Shown here in pieces: positions 8,042-16,297 of a DNA stretch of 64,000 nucleotides; the stretch's first letter is position 1, and the number at the start of each line of letters is the position of its first letter. This DNA is from Alphaproteobacteria bacterium (GTDB lineage Bacteria; Pseudomonadota; Alphaproteobacteria; Micavibrionales; UBA2020). Location of the stretch: the NCBI GenBank assembly GCA_016794125.1, contig JAEUKT010000004.1, positions 321,460 through 385,459 on the forward strand, read 5' to 3'. The notes beneath the pieces are model-generated. The model saw nothing but the letters and a program-made list of their open reading frames with translations, was not told where the DNA came from and did no database searches. The position numbers were made by a program, and so were the translations under genes.

Positions 8042-8500
8042 ATGCCGAACACCGTCCGCCTGCACCGCGTCCTGACCACGACGCCCGATAAACTGTACCG
8101 CGCTTTTCTGGATGCCGATGCGATGGCGAAATGGATTTCGCCCAACGGTTTCACCTGCCATGTCATGCATATGGATGTGAAAGTGGGCGGCACCTACCGC
8201 ATGTCATTCACTAATTTCACGACCGGAAAATCGCATGCCTTTGGCGGTACGTATCAGGAACTGGTGCCGAGCAAGCGCATCCGCTACAGCGATAAATTTG
8301 AAGACCCGAATATGCCCGGCGAGATCAGCGTGACCATCGACCTGAAACAGGTGATGGTCGGCACCGAACTGACGATTGTGCAAGAAGGCCTGCCCGACAT
8401 CATCCCCGTGGAAGCCTGCTATCTGGGCTGGCAGGAATCGCTGGCCAACCTTGCCCGGCTGGTGGAACCGAACATTCCCGATGACGTGGCGCCTTCATAA
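8042..8500 (+). CDS. SRPBCC/AHSA1-domain protein
   Basis: The 152-residue product fits the AHSA1 (activator of Hsp90 ATPase homologue 1-like) START-type fold: LHRVLTTTPDKLYRAFLDADAMAKWISP at the start, VGGTYRMSF in the middle, and YLGWQESLANLARLVE as the long C-terminal helix. Such proteins bind small hydrophobic ligands in a helix-grip cavity. A strong AAAGGAG precedes the ATG. It converges on the adenylate cyclase gene with 3 bases between stops. Confidence 0.85.
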   Translation: MPNTVRLHRVLTTTPDKLYRAFLDADAMAKWISPNGFTCHVMHMDVKVGGTYRMSFTNFTTGKSHAFGGTYQELVPSKRIRYSDKFEDPNMPGEISVTIDLKQVMVGTELTIVQEGLPDIIPVEACYLGWQESLANLARLVEPNIPDDVAPS

Positions 8501-8503
8501 GCG

Positions 8504-9889
8504 TCAGCGGCCTTTGTAGTCCGCGAAATTCGCCTCCAGCGTGAATTCGGCGCTGTTGCCGCTCATGTAATACGATAGGTAGTAGAAATGGAAATCGTCG
8601 CTCCACAGGATTTTCTGCGGCACGCGGCGCACTTCGTAGTCGGCCAGCAGGTTGGTGTCGGTGATCGTGCCGTTGCTGATGGCGCTGCCGTTCAGCAATA
8701 CGGTCCAGTCGCAGGTGAATTTTACGCGCTTGTCGTCGGCGGGGTCGGGCTCGGCCTTTAACGACAGCTGGATATTCGCCTTGTTGTCCTTCGCCGCCAT
8801 CTGCGCGTCGTAGGATTTATATTCCTGTTCGGTGTTTTCCTTCAGCGTGTTTTCGCCGTCCTTGCTGTATTCGATGCGGCGCGAAATTCCGGGCAGTTCG
8901 TCGCGCTCGAATTTAACCTGTATCAAATTCTTGCCGGGCTTGATGTCGAGCGGCGCGAAAAACCGCACGATCTGGCTGGAATCGACGCTCAGCAAATGGT
9001 GCCCGGCCTTCAAAGGCGTCAGCAGCGGGCGGATATGCTGCTTGGGCTCGCCGCCCACATCGAAGCGCGTGCCGTCCCAAAGTTTTGCGTCCTGCGCGTT
9101 GTAATCGATTAGCGTGACTTCGGGGGTGCTGTTGGCGAACTGGATCGCGAAATATGTGCCGATGGCGGCAAGCGCGACAAGCCCCATCGCGCCGGCCGCG
9201 ACGCGTTTTTTCGAATGGCCGCCCACCGCCAGCGCGCCTGCGGGCGCTTTGGGCTTGGTCAGCTGCGGGTTGAACGGCTCGAAAATTTCGACGGGGTCGG
9301 CGATGCCCTTCAGCGCATAGCTGCCGTGTTTTTGCCAGCCGACAGGTTTTTCGGATTTGTCGTTCAGCCAGCCGCGCGCGCTGTCGAACACGGCATAGGT
9401 CACCAGCACTTGACCTCCGTCAGCCAGCGCCTCCACCCGTGCCGCGCGGTTGACATGGCGGCCGAACACATCGGCGTTGACGTCGTCTTCGGTCGTCACC
9501 TGTCCGGAATGCAGGCCCATGCGCACCTCGATATTTTCAAGGTCGGGATGCTCGCGGTTGAACTGCGCCAGCTTTTCCTGCACTTCCAATGCGCGCGCCA
9601 CGGCGGTGGAGGGTTCGGAAAACACGGCCATCACGGAATCGCCGATATGCTTGATCACGCGTCCGCCGCCGTCGCGCTCGATTACGGGTACGACCACTTC
9701 GTCGTGGTGCTTGCGCAGTTTGTTGGAATAGGCTTCGCCCTGTTCCTCGGTGATGCGGGTGAAACCCTTGATGTCGGTGAACAGGATGGTCAGGACGGCC
9801 GTGCTTTTCTGGCGGCGGAACTGGTCGATGACCTGCATTTCGCCGGCGGTCAGCGGAACCTGATGATTGGCGGCGTTATCCTGCTGCAT
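8504..9889 (-). CDS. class III adenylate cyclase with a membrane segment and C-terminal beta domain
   Basis: Residues 28-190 are a class III cyclase domain with metal-binding D39 (FTDIKGFT) and D84 (HIGDS), adenine-selecting K80 and D140, and transition-state N147 and R151 (VNRAAR), so it should be catalytically competent for cAMP. A single membrane helix lies at about 228-250, followed by roughly 200 mostly beta residues without a known domain. Predicted topology puts the cyclase in the cytoplasm and the beta domain in the periplasm, possibly as sensor. It starts 3 bases after the PhnA-like gene and is probably the last gene of that operon. Confidence 0.85.
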   Translation of the reverse strand: MQQDNAANHQVPLTAGEMQVIDQFRRQKSTAVLTILFTDIKGFTRITEEQGEAYSNKLRKHHDEVVVPVIERDGGGRVIKHIGDSVMAVFSEPSTAVARALEVQEKLAQFNREHPDLENIEVRMGLHSGQVTTEDDVNADVFGRHVNRAARVEALADGGQVLVTYAVFDSARGWLNDKSEKPVGWQKHGSYALKGIADPVEIFEPFNPQLTKPKAPAGALAVGGHSKKRVAAGAMGLVALAAIGTYFAIQFANSTPEVTLIDYNAQDAKLWDGTRFDVGGEPKQHIRPLLTPLKAGHHLLSVDSSQIVRFFAPLDIKPGKNLIQVKFERDELPGISRRIEYSKDGENTLKENTEQEYKSYDAQMAAKDNKANIQLSLKAEPDPADDKRVKFTCDWTVLLNGSAISNGTITDTNLLADYEVRRVPQKILWSDDFHFYYLSYYMSGNSAEFTLEANFADYKGR

Positions 9890-9892
9890 CTT

Positions 9893-10240
9893 TTACTCCG
9901 ATACTTTTTTCACGTATTCCGATTTCAGCCCCATGGGGCCGATGCCGGGCACCTTGCAGTCGATATTGTGGTCGCCTTCGACCAGCTTGATGTTTTTTAC
10001 CTTCGTGCCGACCTTGACGACATCCGACGAATTGCGCGCCTTCAGGTCCTTGATGACCGAAACGGTATCGCCGTCCTGCAAAATCGTGCCGTTCGCGTCG
10101 CGCACGACCAATCCTGCGGGTTCGGCTTCGGGTGCCGCCGTTGCCGACCATTCATGGGCGCATTCGGGGCAGATCAGCATGCCCTGATCTTCATAAGTAT
10201 AGGTCGATTGGCATTTCGGGCAGCGGGGCAGTTCGGTCAT
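9893..10240 (-). CDS. phnA: PhnA-family zinc-ribbon protein
   Basis: The 115-residue product has an N-terminal zinc ribbon (CPKC...CPEC, ending HEW) and a PhnA/YjdM C-terminal barrel ([39 protein letters not shown]), a normal length for the family. Despite the name, PhnA proteins are not shown to cleave phosphonates generally. The start overlaps the cytochrome gene's stop by 4 bases (ATGA) and the cyclase follows 3 bases on, giving a three-gene operon. Confidence 0.9.
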   Translation of the reverse strand: MTELPRCPKCQSTYTYEDQGMLICPECAHEWSATAAPEAEPAGLVVRDANGTILQDGDTVSVIKDLKARNSSDVVKVGTKVKNIKLVEGDHNIDCKVPGIGPMGLKSEYVKKVSE

Positions 10241-11061
10241 GGCTTTCTTTCTTGTGAGGCTTTGTGTTGCAGATAGGCGATGATCAGGTCTATTTCGCGG
10301 TCGCTCAGCGCGTCTTTGCTGAACGACGGCATCTGCATTGCGTCCCATTTGCGCAGCGATGCAGGGTCGCGGATATATTTTTTCAGCGCGTCCGGCGTGA
10401 AATATGCCGTCGGGCTCATCGGGCGGTTGAGGTCGGGGCCGACATCGGAACTGCCCGCGCCGTTCAGCTTGTGGCAGGCCATGCATTGCGTCACGGTCAG
10501 CGCCTGTCCCGCGCGGATGGGGGAATCCGCCGGAAGGTCTTTATCGACCGCCAGTTCTTTCCAGCGCTTCGCGGGGGAATCCGCCGCGCGCAACTGCGCC
10601 ACCATATATGGCCATTGTTCGCTGCGGATGCCCGATGCGGCGGGGTTCAGCCAGACGATATAGAACGGACCGGCGCTGGCTTTTTTGCCCGCAAGATTTG
10701 GCCATTTCGCATCCGGCGGTTCGATCGCCACGAAGGCTTCCGATGCGCCTGCCGCCGTGTGCAGCACCAGATCCAGCGGCAGCTGTGCTACGAAACCGTC
10801 GGTCGCCACCGCCTCGATCACCGCATCCGGCGGCAGCTTCATGCCCGCCAGCAACGCTGTAAGCGGGATGGCGGGGTAGGTCATGTTTTTCTTGTAGGAC
10901 GGGTCGTTCGGGATCGTCACATCGCGCGCTTGCGGATTTTTCAGCAGTGCCGCCGCCGTCATGCGCTGTTTTTGCGCGCCCATGGTAATGGTCAGCGCAT
11001 CTTCCGCCAGCGCGGGCGATGCCAGAAACAGGGTGATAAGCAATGCGGCGATATATTTCAT
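10237..11061 (-). CDS. periplasmic c-type cytochrome with an N-terminal oxidoreductase-like domain
   Basis: The 274-residue product has a signal peptide (about residues 1-19, cleaving after SPALA). Residues 20-160 resemble the small beta domains of molybdopterin oxidoreductase-like proteins (tentative). The C-terminal cytochrome c has the haem motif C193-MA-C196-H197 and a probable axial Met in MQMPSF. It should be an exported electron carrier or sensor. It is first gene of the operon with PhnA and the cyclase, and divergent from the glutathione peroxidase with 75 bases between starts, which may mean shared redox control. Confidence 0.8.
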   Translation of the reverse strand: MKYIAALLITLFLASPALAEDALTITMGAQKQRMTAAALLKNPQARDVTIPNDPSYKKNMTYPAIPLTALLAGMKLPPDAVIEAVATDGFVAQLPLDLVLHTAAGASEAFVAIEPPDAKWPNLAGKKASAGPFYIVWLNPAASGIRSEQWPYMVAQLRAADSPAKRWKELAVDKDLPADSPIRAGQALTVTQCMACHKLNGAGSSDVGPDLNRPMSPTAYFTPDALKKYIRDPASLRKWDAMQMPSFSKDALSDREIDLIIAYLQHKASQERKP

Positions 11062-11136
11062 TTTGTGATGCAAGTTATATCCGGATAACGCTACTATAGG
11101 CACAATCATACAATAGTCCACAACAGGAGCGCGACC

Positions 11137-11688
11137 ATGAACACGGCCATTTATGACATTCCCCTGAAGCGCATCAACGGTGACGACGCATCGCTGGGCG
11201 ATTTTCGCGGTAAGGTGGTGCTGGCGGTCAATGTGGCGTCCAAATGCGGGCTGACCCCACAATACGCAGGACTTGAAAAACTGCATGCCGAATACGGCGG
11301 CCAGGGGCTTGTGGTGGCGGGTTTCCCCGCGAATGATTTCGCTGGGCAGGAACCCGGCAGCGACGGCGAGATTGCGGCGTTCTGCAAGACCACCTTCGGC
11401 ATCCAGTTCCCCATGTTCGCCAAGATCGTGGTGACGGGCGCACAGAAACACCCGCTCTATGACGCGCTGACGAAAGCGCAGCCCAAGGCGGTTACGCCCG
11501 CCGGCGCGTCGTTCCGCGACAAGCTGAAAAATTACGGCATCGCCCCCAATCCCGAACCGGAGGTGCTGTGGAATTTCGAGAAATTCCTGCTGAACCGCAA
11601 GGGCGAGGTCGTGCAGCGTTTTTCGCCCGACATGACACCCGATGATCCGGCGCTGCTGGCCGCGATCAAGGCGGAGCTGGCGAAGTAA
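11137..11688 (+). CDS. glutathione peroxidase family protein
   Basis: The 183-residue product shows catalytic Cys37 in NVASKCGLTPQY, the Gln/Asn-loop counterpart FPANDFAGQEPG, and WNFEKFL, matching the Cys-type glutathione/thioredoxin peroxidase family. No signal peptide, so it acts in the cytoplasm on H2O2 and lipid hydroperoxides. AGGAG precedes the ATG. The usual NQFGxQEPG reads NDFAGQEPG here, a mild variant. Glutathione supply could come from the ligase gene at 43859. Confidence 0.92.
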   Translation: MNTAIYDIPLKRINGDDASLGDFRGKVVLAVNVASKCGLTPQYAGLEKLHAEYGGQGLVVAGFPANDFAGQEPGSDGEIAAFCKTTFGIQFPMFAKIVVTGAQKHPLYDALTKAQPKAVTPAGASFRDKLKNYGIAPNPEPEVLWNFEKFLLNRKGEVVQRFSPDMTPDDPALLAAIKAELAK

Positions 11689-11691
11689 TCT

Positions 11692-12432
11692 TTACGGTTT
11701 GGGCGGTTTGAACGCCGTATTCGCCGCCGGAGCCGCCGTTGCAGCCTTGCTGAACGGGTCAAGGAATGCGGGCGGTGCCGGGAAGATAATGCCGTATTTC
11801 GCAGGATCGCCGTCATTGCCGCGCGTATGCAGGTATGTCAGTTCTTCCTCGCCGAATTTCGGGATGTCGTTATGGCCGGGGCCGCCCAGGCCATAGGGCA
11901 ATGCCACATTGATGCCATCCGCCGTGCGGTAATACATGCTGCCGCCGCCCTGCAGCGTGTTTTGCGCATCCAGCTTTTTCAGCTCGCCCGGCTTGCCCAT
12001 CCACAATTGGCGTTCTTCGCCCATCAGCTGCACCAGCAAACGGCCATCCGCGAATTGCGCGACGTTGTAAACGGTGGGCGTGCGGAATTCCTGCGGGCGG
12101 CGCAGTTTCAGCCCGCCCGAGGCGAGGTCGGCATTGATATTGGCGAGCGTCTGTTCATCCGCCAGCTTGCCCTCGATCGTGGTGTTGCGCTGGATCAGGC
12201 GTGCATCGACCAGCGCGCCGTTTTTGAATTCATGTACCACCGCGTAATCGCCGCTGCCGGTTTCGCGGTTGGCAGAAACCGTCACGGCCTGCTTGCCGAA
12301 CAGTTCCTTGCGGTCGCCATAGACCATGTATCCCGTGTCGCTCTCGTTCGGGCGGTAATAAATACCGGCATCGGCATAGATGATATGGCCTTGGGGGAAT
12401 TCGAGGGCGAATTTGGCGACAGGGGCGGGCAT
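11692..12432 (-). CDS. uncharacterised protein, predominantly beta
   Basis: The 246-residue product has no signal peptide or membrane helix and is rich in short beta-type segments (HIIYADAGIYYRP, YMVYGDRKELFG), with a Pro/Ala-rich tail. The start at 12432 follows GGAAG. It ends 3 bases from the glutathione peroxidase stop, convergent. I do not recognise the family. The gene is clearly coding by length and base composition. Confidence 0.6.
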   Translation of the reverse strand: MPAPVAKFALEFPQGHIIYADAGIYYRPNESDTGYMVYGDRKELFGKQAVTVSANRETGSGDYAVVHEFKNGALVDARLIQRNTTIEGKLADEQTLANINADLASGGLKLRRPQEFRTPTVYNVAQFADGRLLVQLMGEERQLWMGKPGELKKLDAQNTLQGGGSMYYRTADGINVALPYGLGGPGHNDIPKFGEEELTYLHTRGNDGDPAKYGIIFPAPPAFLDPFSKAATAAPAANTAFKPPKP

Positions 12433-12486
12433 GAATCGGCTTCCATTAAAGATTGATTATGGAAGGCAAATTAGCGAATCTGGAAA

Positions 12487-12831
12487 TTATGTCAAGGTCT
12501 TGAATTCAGCCTCGTCAAAGCCCAGCAAAACGCCCTTTTTATGTGTGACCAGCGGGCGTTTCACCAGCGACGGGTTATCCAGCGCCGCCTTGATCGCGGT
12601 TTTATCATTCATCGTTTCGCGCGTCTTTTCCGGCAGGGCGCGCCATGTGGTGCCCTTGCGGTTGATGACGTTTTCCCAGCCGTGTTCGGCAATCGCCTTT
12701 TTCAAAACCGCTTCATCCGCGCCGGATTTTTTATAGTCGTGGAATGTGTATGCGATTTTGTGCTGATCCAGCCACGTAAAGGCTTTCTTCATCGTGTCGC
12801 AATTCTTGATGCCATAGACGGTGATTTTCAT
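12487..12831 (-). CDS. yffB: ArsC/Spx-family thioredoxin-fold protein (YffB type)
   Basis: The 114-residue product has YGIKNCDTMKKAFTWL, the single-Cys motif typical of YffB/Spx rather than the CXXC of Spx, and KRPLVTHKKGVLLGFDEAEF at the end, the KRP signature of ArsC-related proteins. The function of YffB-type members is unsettled; glutathione-dependent reductase activity has been suggested. The start overlaps the uracil glycosylase stop by 4 bases (ATGA). Confidence 0.88.
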   Translation of the reverse strand: MKITVYGIKNCDTMKKAFTWLDQHKIAYTFHDYKKSGADEAVLKKAIAEHGWENVINRKGTTWRALPEKTRETMNDKTAIKAALDNPSLVKRPLVTHKKGVLLGFDEAEFKTLT

Positions 12832-13496
12832 GCGATGCTCCAGTCGATTTCCTTGCGGCCATGCTGTTTCAGGTATTCATTCGCCTTCGTGAAATGCCCG
12901 CAGCCCAGAAACCCGCGATGCGCGGAGAGGGGGGAGGGATGCGGCGCTTCCAGCACCAGATGTTTTTTGCGGTCGATAAACGCGCCCTTTTTCTGCGCGT
13001 AACTGCCCCACAGCATGAACACGATATGTTCGCCGCGATCGTTCAGCGCGCGGATAATGGCATCGGTGAACTGCTCCCAGCCACGCCCCTGATGCGATCC
13101 GGCGTTTTCTGCCTGCACGGTCAGCGTCGCGTTCAGCAGCAGCACGCCCTGCTTCGCCCAAGGGGTCAGGTCGCCGGTTTTCGGCATCGTGCCGCCGATT
13201 TCTTTGTAAATGTTGCGCAGGCTGGGCGGAATTTTCACGCCGTCGCGGACGGAGAATGACAACCCATGCGCCTGATCCGGCCCGTGATAGGGGTCCTGCC
13301 CCAATATCACCACTTTCACCGCATCAAACGGCGTGGTGTTCAGTGCGGCGTAAATATTCTGCGCTTCGGGGTAAATCACGCGGCCTGCCGTGCGTTCCGC
13401 CGTCAGGAATTTATCCAGCGCCTGCATATAGGGCTGCGCGAATTCCGCGTCGGTCACGCTTTTCCAGCTGTCGTCGATGTGTTGCCTGCCTGTCAT
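12828..13496 (-). CDS. ung: uracil-DNA glycosylase (family 1)
   Basis: The 222-residue product, normal for the family, removes uracil from DNA at the start of base-excision repair. Seen are the water-activating loop GQDPYHG with D68, the segment PPSLRNIYKEI, and the His loop HPSPLSAHRGF. The ATG at 13496 gives family length; an upstream in-frame start would add 30 residues. It lies divergent to the prmB-like gene with 95 bases between starts. Confidence 0.96.
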   Translation of the reverse strand: MTGRQHIDDSWKSVTDAEFAQPYMQALDKFLTAERTAGRVIYPEAQNIYAALNTTPFDAVKVVILGQDPYHGPDQAHGLSFSVRDGVKIPPSLRNIYKEIGGTMPKTGDLTPWAKQGVLLLNATLTVQAENAGSHQGRGWEQFTDAIIRALNDRGEHIVFMLWGSYAQKKGAFIDRKKHLVLEAPHPSPLSAHRGFLGCGHFTKANEYLKQHGRKEIDWSIA

Positions 13497-13591
13497 GACC
13501 GCTTTTTGCCACGAAACCGCGCCGAAGGGAATGGATTTTGGCCAAAAACCGCGATAAACTGCCCCCAGATTAACCAGACCGGACAAAATCC

Positions 13592-14581
13592 ATGCCCGCC
13601 AAAAAGAAACCCGCCGCCAAGAAAACGAAAACCGCCGCCCCCAAAATAAAAACCCTGCCCGCGCCCAAACTGGACGCGAAGGCGGCGGTACGTGAGCTTT
13701 CGACGGTGCGCGATTTCATCCGCTACGCGGTCAGCAAATTCCAGCGGGCGGATTTGTTTTACGGCCACGGCACGTTCTCGCCGTTCGACGAAGCGGTGTT
13801 CGCGGTGCTGGAAGGGCTGCGCCTGCCCATCGAACAGCTGGAGCCGTATTACGACGCGAAGCTGCTGGCGACGGAAAAGAAACATCTGGCCGATATCATC
13901 GAAAAGCGCATCACGACGCGCAAGCCGCTTGCCTATGTGTTGAACAAGACATATCTGCAGGGCCATCCGTTCTATGTCGATGAACGCGTGATCGTGCCGC
14001 GTTCCTATATCGCAGACCTGCTGTTCGGCGATGTGACGGATAACGAAGGCCTGCCGCTGATCGAAGATCCGTCGGCGGTGGAGAGTGTGCTTGACCTTTG
14101 CTGCGGTTCGGGCTGCCTCGCCATCCTTGCCGCCAACCTGTTCCCGTTTGCCGAAGTGGATGCGGTCGATTTGTCCAAGGACGCGCTGGAGGTGGCGAAA
14201 ATCAACGTCGCGGCATCCGACCACCGCGACCGCCTGCACCTGTTCCATGGCGACCTTTTCGCGCCGCTGAAGGGCAAGAAATACGATTTCATCATCACCA
14301 ACCCGCCCTATGTCGATGCCGAACTGATGGAGGGGATGCCCCCCGAATATTACCACGAACCGCAAATGGCGCTGGGTTCGGGCAATGACGGGCTCGACAT
14401 CACCCGCCGCATCCTGAAGGAAGCGCCCGACCACCTGAACGAAGGCGGCTATATCATCTGCGAAATCGGCTATGGCCGCGATTTGCTGGAGGCCGAATAT
14501 CCGGAAATCGAATTCCTGTGGCTGGATACCGAAAACAGCGAGGGCGAGGTATTCTGGCTGTCGCGTGAACAGCTGGTTTAG
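13592..14581 (+). CDS. prmB: N5-glutamine methyltransferase, ribosomal protein L3-specific (PrmB)
   Basis: The catalytic domain has the SAM loop DLCCGSGCLAI and the NPPY motif (TNPPYVDAE) that binds the Gln amide. The helical N-terminal domain with FYGHGTFSPFDEA matches PrmB rather than PrmC. The product methylates Gln in ribosomal protein L3. The first 30 residues are a Lys/Ala/Pro tail not usual in the family, suggesting ribosome or RNA contact. 329 residues. Confidence 0.9.
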   Translation: MPAKKKPAAKKTKTAAPKIKTLPAPKLDAKAAVRELSTVRDFIRYAVSKFQRADLFYGHGTFSPFDEAVFAVLEGLRLPIEQLEPYYDAKLLATEKKHLADIIEKRITTRKPLAYVLNKTYLQGHPFYVDERVIVPRSYIADLLFGDVTDNEGLPLIEDPSAVESVLDLCCGSGCLAILAANLFPFAEVDAVDLSKDALEVAKINVAASDHRDRLHLFHGDLFAPLKGKKYDFIITNPPYVDAELMEGMPPEYYHEPQMALGSGNDGLDITRRILKEAPDHLNEGGYIICEIGYGRDLLEAEYPEIEFLWLDTENSEGEVFWLSREQLV

Positions 14582-14634
14582 GCCTTTTCCTTTTTCAAAA
14601 ATGCCCTAATATATTCAAACAGGGCAGGGACATC

Positions 14635-15087
14635 ATGCAAAAGCTGGAACTTACCGCACAGGATCACGAACTCGTCAAAGCCGCCTGCGAAACGGCCAAG
14701 AAATCCGTGCTGCAAATCTATAACGAAAAACTGCCGCCGCTGGTCACCGCCGCCGCGCGCCTTGATAACGGCGATATCGTGACGGGCGTGAACCTGATCA
14801 CCGATGTGGGCAGCATTTCGATGTGCGCCGAACCCTTTGCGATCAACGAAGCCAACCGCCGCGACGGCCGTACCATCACCGCCATCGTCGCCGTCTATCA
14901 CCGCCCGGGATTTGAACCCAAGGTCATTCCGCCCTGCGGCCGCTGCCGCGAAGTGATCGTCGATTTTATCGCCAAAGGCCACGCCATTTTGCGCGACCCG
15001 AAATCGGACAAGCTTTATAAAACGCCCACCGTCGAATTGCTGCCCGTCCGCTACGGCGATTTCTGGCAGGACGGCGAGCTGGTTTAA
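14635..15087 (+). CDS. cytidine deaminase-like zinc hydrolase
   Basis: The 150-residue product has the zinc motifs MCAEPFAI (C-A-E with catalytic Glu) and PPCGRCREVI (PCxxC), as in tetrameric cytidine and blasticidin-S deaminases. The C-terminal half (RDPKSDKLYKTPTVELLPVRYG) fits this subfamily. Pyrimidine salvage is the default role, but the substrate may be another nucleoside. It follows prmB by 53 bases, in which TGCCCT and AGGGCA form an inverted repeat just before the start. Confidence 0.82.
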   Translation: MQKLELTAQDHELVKAACETAKKSVLQIYNEKLPPLVTAAARLDNGDIVTGVNLITDVGSISMCAEPFAINEANRRDGRTITAIVAVYHRPGFEPKVIPPCGRCREVIVDFIAKGHAILRDPKSDKLYKTPTVELLPVRYGDFWQDGELV

Positions 15088-15094
15088 TCCGCCT

Positions 15095-16297
15095 TTAATG
15101 CTTTTTCTTGCCGCCGCGTTTCGGGATTTCGCCGAAGAAGCGCAAGAGCGGCGTCATGGTCAGGCCCTGAACGAAGACCGAGAACGCGACGACGGTGAAG
15201 GTGACCGTGATGATCTCGCCGCGCATCGGCATATCTTCCGGCAGCCCCAGCGCAAGGCCCAGCGCCAGCGCGCCGCGCAACCCGCCCCAGAACAGCACGT
15301 GCTGGTGTTTCATGTCGATCTTCAGTTTCGTTTTCGAAAACAGCGCCGCGAAGGGGTAAATGGCAACCGCGCGCCCGATGGTGACAAGCAGGATGGCAAC
15401 GACGGCAGCGCCCAGCACGGGGCCGAAATTCTGCTGCGTTTCATGCACGCCGATCAGGATGAAGATCAGCGAATTTGCGACGAAGGCCGCATATTCCCAG
15501 AAATTCGTGACCGCCTCGCGCCCCTTGTCCGATATCGCGCCAAGGTAGCCGAAATTGCCGGTCAGCAGGCCCGCGGTCAGACAGGACAACACGCCTGAAA
15601 AATGGAAATGTTCGGCCAGCAGGAATGACGTATAGGCGATAATGGTGGTTAGGCTGATTTCCACCAGATGGTCATCGGTCTTACCCGCGATGAACAGGAC
15701 CGCGCCCGCCACGATGCCGCCGACCGCGATGCCGCCGAAGACTGTCTTGAAAACGGTGAAGGCCACATCGCCCGCGCCCATTGCCTGCGCGCCGGTTGCG
15801 AGCGCCAATGCGATCACGAAGCCAACCGCCGCCGTGCCGTCGTTCAGCAGGCTTTCCGCCTCCACCAGCAGGCGCAACCGGCCATGCACGCCCGCTTCTT
15901 TAAATGTCGCGATGACGGATACAGGGTCGGTCGCGGCGATCAGGATGCCGAACACCCCCGCCGCCGCCATCGGCCAGCCCGCAAGGTAATGCATGCCAAG
16001 CGCGGTCAGCCCTGCCGACAGCAGCAGGCCGATCGTGACGAAGGGCAGCAGCACCGGAATGTCTTTTTTCAGTTCCTTCCACGGAATGAACAGCGCCGCC
16101 TCGAAAATCAGCGGCGGCAGCAGCACGGTGAAAATCAATTCCTTGGTGATCGGCAGGTTGAAGGGATGCACGAAAGTAAGCCCGATGCCCGCCAGCACGA
16201 GGCCGACGCTGTAGGGCAGGTGCAGCTTGCGCGCAACCATCGCGACGATGGCCGCCAGCAGCAGCAGGAATTCGATTTTCTCGATCAGCGATTCCAT
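15095..16297 (-). CDS. CPA1-type Na+/H+ antiporter (NhaP-like)
   Basis: The 400-residue product has about 12 membrane segments with the CPA1 hallmarks: ATDPVSVIATFK (the ND/TDP site), EAESLLNDGTAAVGF, and GGLRGALALGLALGLP. It lacks the cytoplasmic C-terminal tail of longer NhaP proteins and ends in RGGKKKH. The start overlaps the nhaD stop by one base (TGATG), so the two antiporters form a coupled operon for Na+ and pH control. Confidence 0.9.
   Translation of the reverse strand: MESLIEKIEFLLLLAAIVAMVARKLHLPYSVGLVLAGIGLTFVHPFNLPITKELIFTVLLPPLIFEAALFIPWKELKKDIPVLLPFVTIGLLLSAGLTALGMHYLAGWPMAAAGVFGILIAATDPVSVIATFKEAGVHGRLRLLVEAESLLNDGTAAVGFVIALALATGAQAMGAGDVAFTVFKTVFGGIAVGGIVAGAVLFIAGKTDDHLVEISLTTIIAYTSFLLAEHFHFSGVLSCLTAGLLTGNFGYLGAISDKGREAVTNFWEYAAFVANSLIFILIGVHETQQNFGPVLGAAVVAILLVTIGRAVAIYPFAALFSKTKLKIDMKHQHVLFWGGLRGALALGLALGLPEDMPMRGEIITVTFTVVAFSVFVQGLTMTPLLRFFGEIPKRGGKKKH

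Noticed and set aside
9215-10276. 353-residue plus-strand open frame opposite the adenylate cyclase and PhnA genes
   Set aside because: Antisense to two recognised genes; no domain in the translation.
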